This document shows, piece by piece, positions 63,964 to 64,000 of a DNA stretch of 64,000 bases. This DNA comes from Dioscorea cayenensis subsp. rotundata. Lineage: Eukaryota; Streptophyta; Magnoliopsida; Dioscoreales; Dioscoreaceae. Under the pieces are notes generated by a model. It ran no database searches, was not told where the DNA came from, and saw nothing but the letters and a program-made list of their open reading frames with translations. Within the stretch, counting starts at the first letter, position 1, and each line of letters starts with the position of its first letter. The translations under genes were made by a program, and so were the position numbers. Location: positions 30,187,916-30,251,915 of the forward strand of contig NC_052489.1 in the NCBI RefSeq assembly GCF_009730915.1, written 5' to 3'.

Positions 63964-64000
63964 GTTAGATTCTTTAATGTTAAATTTGGATTTAAGTTTG

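Noticed and set aside
1-64000. CRISPR arrays, bacterial operons, rRNA genes, organellar inserts.
   Set aside because: None seen. The sequence is plant nuclear throughout.

Overview
The window is nuclear DNA of a flowering plant. The evidence is intron-rich genes with GT-AG (and two GC-AG) introns, plant-only families (TIR1, HASTY, CASP-like, DYW-type PPR, tubby-like F-box, MORN-PIP5K), AT-rich spacers, plant LINE and Mutator-like (MULE) elements, and no operons. Several first exons are GC-rich (TIR1, PIP5K), and the TIR1 N-terminus resembles the monocot 'SLPDEVWEH' form. I infer a non-grass monocot, without certainty about genus.

Layout, left to right: (1) 1-1080, minus: first coding exon and leader of a phytyl ester synthase-like acyltransferase that continues off the left edge. 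(2) 1328-4608, minus: 5'-truncated, decayed L1-type LINE. (3) 5751-8356, minus: three-exon CASP-like membrane protein, 196 aa. (4) 9124-9321, minus: unrecognised 65-codon coding-like segment. (5) 9506-21420, minus: WDR48/UAF1-type WD40 gene, 17 coding exons, 763 aa, with a small MULE and a LINE tail in one intron. (6) 21423-23505: shared head-to-head spacer with LINE remnants. (7) 23506-33613, plus: HASTY (exportin-5), 22 exons, 1202 aa. (8) 33614-36780: spacer with an orphan GC-rich, bZIP-site-rich island. (9) 36898-39736, plus: TIR1 auxin receptor, three exons, one frameshift next to the start. (10) 41480-44562, minus: tubby-like F-box protein, 408 aa. (11) 45060-49500: unresolved, probably one minus-strand transcript starting at about 49480. 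(12) 49960-51435: complete non-autonomous MULE with 9-bp target-site duplication, carrying an intact two-exon 90-codon ORF. (13) 52163-54420, minus: DYW-type PPR gene with three single-base frameshifts. (14) 55395-60330, plus: RED/SMU2 splicing factor, 11 exons, 566 aa. (15) 61338-end, plus: MORN-repeat phosphatidylinositol-4-phosphate 5-kinase, one frameshift, running off the right edge.

The genes are ordinary nuclear neighbours, not a functional cluster. TIR1 (auxin perception), HASTY (miRNA biogenesis/transport) and the WDR48 homologue touch development, but proximity is not evidence of joint action. The two observations I rate highest are the gene-bearing MULE and a pattern of five single-base homopolymer length changes that break three otherwise conserved genes, which looks more like residual assembly error than decay.
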